This document shows positions 39,627 to 41,029 of a DNA stretch of 41,029 nt, one piece after another. The DNA comes from a virus. Below the pieces are notes generated by a model. That model had not been told where the DNA came from. It saw nothing but the letters and a program-made list of their open reading frames with translations, and did no database searches. A program made the translations under genes and the position numbers. Position 1 is the stretch's first letter, and every line of letters begins with the position of its first letter. The stretch is taken from positions 1-41,029 of IMG/VR virus record IMGVR_UViG_3300047550_000409; one strand, given 5' to 3'.

Positions 39627-41029
39627 ATGGGTAGAAAGCCCGGTAAAGTTGATATCCCTATGGCTGAAGCCAAGGAGAAGGTGCTCCTCCAGCTAGCCCA
39701 GGGGGCCACCATCACCCAGGCTATGGCCTCGGTCAACCGCAACGACGTGACTTTCCGTCAGTGGAGCCTCAAGGATTCTGACTTCAAGGATAGAGCCGAC
39801 AAGGCCCGCCTCGAAGGCAAGGGCGTCAAGGCTGACTTCAAGAACCTCAAGGACATCTCCTTTGAAGACTTCTCTGAACAGTTCCTTGACACCAAACTCT
39901 TTGACCATCATAGGACATGGATTGATTTAGTAGAGGGGCGCGAGCCCCGGTGGATGCACCCGGCGATGACATACGAGCCCGGCGCGGCTAACCGAGTCCT
40001 GATTAACGTTCCGCCCGAGCATGCCAAGTCCACGGTGATTACGATTAACTACGTCACCTACCGACTAGCCATTGAGCCGAACATTCGTATCATCCTAGTC
40101 TCTAAAACCCAAGGCATGGCCCGCAAGTTCCTCTCGGCAATCAAGACCCGCCTGAGCCATCCTTCCTGGATTAAGCTACAGACGGCCTTCGGTCCGCAGG
40201 GCGGATACAAGGCCGATTCTCAGACTTGGTCTGCTGACATGATTTACCTGGGCACAGGACGTGACTCAGGTGAGAAAGACCCTTCAGTGCAAGCTCTAGG
40301 GTTCGGTAGTCAAATCTACGGCGCACGTGCAGATTTGATTATTCTAGACGATGTTGTGATGAACTCAAACGCCCATGAATGGGAGAAGCAAATTGAATGG
40401 CTTCAAAAAGAAGTTATCACACGCTTAGGCCGACACGGGAAACTACTTATCGTAGGGACCCGTGTTGCGCCAGTAGATTTATACAAGATGATTCGGGACG
40501 GTCAACAATGGACTGGCGGTAAATCGCCATTCACATACTTCGCCCAACCAGCAGTCTTGGAGTTCGATGAGAAACCCTCTAACTGGAAAACCCTTTGGCC
40601 GTATACTGACAGGCCTGAAGGTGAAAAAGATGAAATCAACGAATTCGGACTTTACCCGAAGTGGGACGGCCCTGCGCTTTTTACTCGCCGCAGTGAAGTG
40701 GCACCTTCCGTATGGGCGATGGTCTACCAACAAGAAGACGTCATCGAAGATAGCATATTCGCGCCTGCAGCAGTCGCAGGATGTGTTAACGGTATGCGAA
40801 AGCGCGGACCGCTTAAACCAGGTGCTCCAGGCCACCCCAAGCACATCGAAGGCTCCTACACAGTCATAGGCTTAGACCCTGCCATGACAGGCAATACCGC
40901 AGCAGTTGTAGCTACATACAACCGTAGCGACTCAAAGATTTATGTACTAGATGCAGTCAACATGGTTGACCCAACTCCAATGAAGATTAGGACGCTCATT
41001 GAAGAGTGGGTTGAAAAGTACCGTCCTCA
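39627..41029 (+). CDS. terL: Terminase large subunit, N-terminal and central part, with HTH domain
   Basis: This copy gives the true start, ATG 39627 after GGGGGGA, and runs off the window. Residues about 12-60 form a helix-turn-helix-like unit (AKEKVLLQLAQGATITQAMA then SVNRNDVTFRQW) like those of small terminase subunits. The Walker A variant is PPEHAKST at 129-136, and the Walker B-like LIILDD is near 237-242. No separate small subunit gene is visible near terL. The first about 460 bases are visibly more GC-rich than the rest of the genome, which suggests recombination or a chimeric join. Spliced to the left copy the protein is about 622 residues. Confidence 0.9.
   Translation, partial: MGRKPGKVDIPMAEAKEKVLLQLAQGATITQAMASVNRNDVTFRQWSLKDSDFKDRADKARLEGKGVKADFKNLKDISFEDFSEQFLDTKLFDHHRTWIDLVEGREPRWMHPAMTYEPGAANRVLINVPPEHAKSTVITINYVTYRLAIEPNIRIILVSKTQGMARKFLSAIKTRLSHPSWIKLQTAFGPQGGYKADSQTWSADMIYLGTGRDSGEKDPSVQALGFGSQIYGARADLIILDDVVMNSNAHEWEKQIEWLQKEVITRLGRHGKLLIVGTRVAPVDLYKMIRDGQQWTGGKSPFTYFAQPAVLEFDEKPSNWKTLWPYTDRPEGEKDEINEFGLYPKWDGPALFTRRSEVAPSVWAMVYQQEDVIEDSIFAPAAVAGCVNGMRKRGPLKPGAPGHPKHIEGSYTVIGLDPAMTGNTAAVVATYNRSDSKIYVLDAVNMVDPTPMKIRTLIEEWVEKYRP
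40085..41029. repeat. Right copy of imperfect terminal direct repeat
   Basis: It matches bases 1-945, about 90 percent identical by hand count, with no indels. The differences stop abruptly at 40919; the last 110 bases are identical to 836-945. That sharp change fits an assembly path switching from one strain variant to another, or a recombination boundary. Confidence 0.95.

Overview
The window looks like one complete, circularly permuted genome of a tailed phage (or phage-like contig) of an actinobacterium, cut inside the large terminase gene. The first 945 bases and the last 945 bases are the same stretch of terL, aligned without indels. They differ at about 98 positions by hand count, yet the final 110 bases are identical. 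The unit is therefore about 40.08 kb, with a seam that joins two variants. The actinobacterial host is inferred from a WhiB-like regulator, two LexA-box-like palindromes of actinobacterial type (TCGAAC-N4-GTTCTA), a transglycosylase-like protein of actinobacterial style and the AT-leaning composition. A low-GC aquatic actinobacterium would fit but is not proven. There is no tape measure, tail tube or sheath gene, and the coat protein is of the N4-gp56 type, so a short-tailed (podovirus-like) virion is most likely.

Layout. (1) 39.6-41.0 and 0-27.8 kb, plus strand, late genes: terL with an N-terminal helix-turn-helix, portal, an HslV/proteasome-like Ntn protease, a coupled chain of large unknown (probably internal or ejection) proteins, scaffold, major capsid protein, a run of tiny lysine-rich proteins, a GT-A glycosyltransferase, a collagen-like tail fibre, a GT-B glycosyltransferase, a neck protein, a second fibre protein, a seven-bladed beta-propeller protein, a nozzle-like protein and a lysis cassette. 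A strong terminator at about 27.85 kb closes the block. (2) 27.9-28.1 kb: a consensus promoter, AT-repeat tracts around a GC hairpin, and a second promoter whose predicted start coincides with the next ATG. (3) 28.1-33.3 kb, plus strand, replication and recombination: a Cas4/RecB-like nuclease split over two frames, a Cys-rich protein, a DnaB/RecA-fold helicase, a Holliday-junction-resolvase-like nuclease, a primase split into zinc-finger and Toprim ORFs, an Nmad1-like protein, another nuclease-like protein and a sigma-like protein. No DNA polymerase and no integrase are visible. (4) 33.4-38.7 kb, minus strand, early or host-takeover genes: an FmdB-type zinc ribbon, a membrane-anchored transglycosylase-like protein, WhiB, a class II glutamine amidotransferase, a zinc-finger/amidoligase fusion and small unknowns. 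(5) 38.2-39.6 kb: a dense control region with near-consensus minus-strand promoters, a structured leader with competing stems, a tRNA-like relic, two LexA-like boxes between divergent promoters, five 11-bp direct repeats and a terL leader carrying two sets of mutually exclusive hairpins.

How it may work (inference). Divergent promoters around the LexA-like boxes would separate a leftward early programme (WhiB, envelope-modification genes) from the rightward late programme (terL through lysis). The replication block has its own tandem promoters. The least described parts are the amidoligase/amidotransferase/transglycosylase set, the HslV-like peptidase next to portal, the split-gene pairs that share a +1 offset, and the control region with alternative hairpins.
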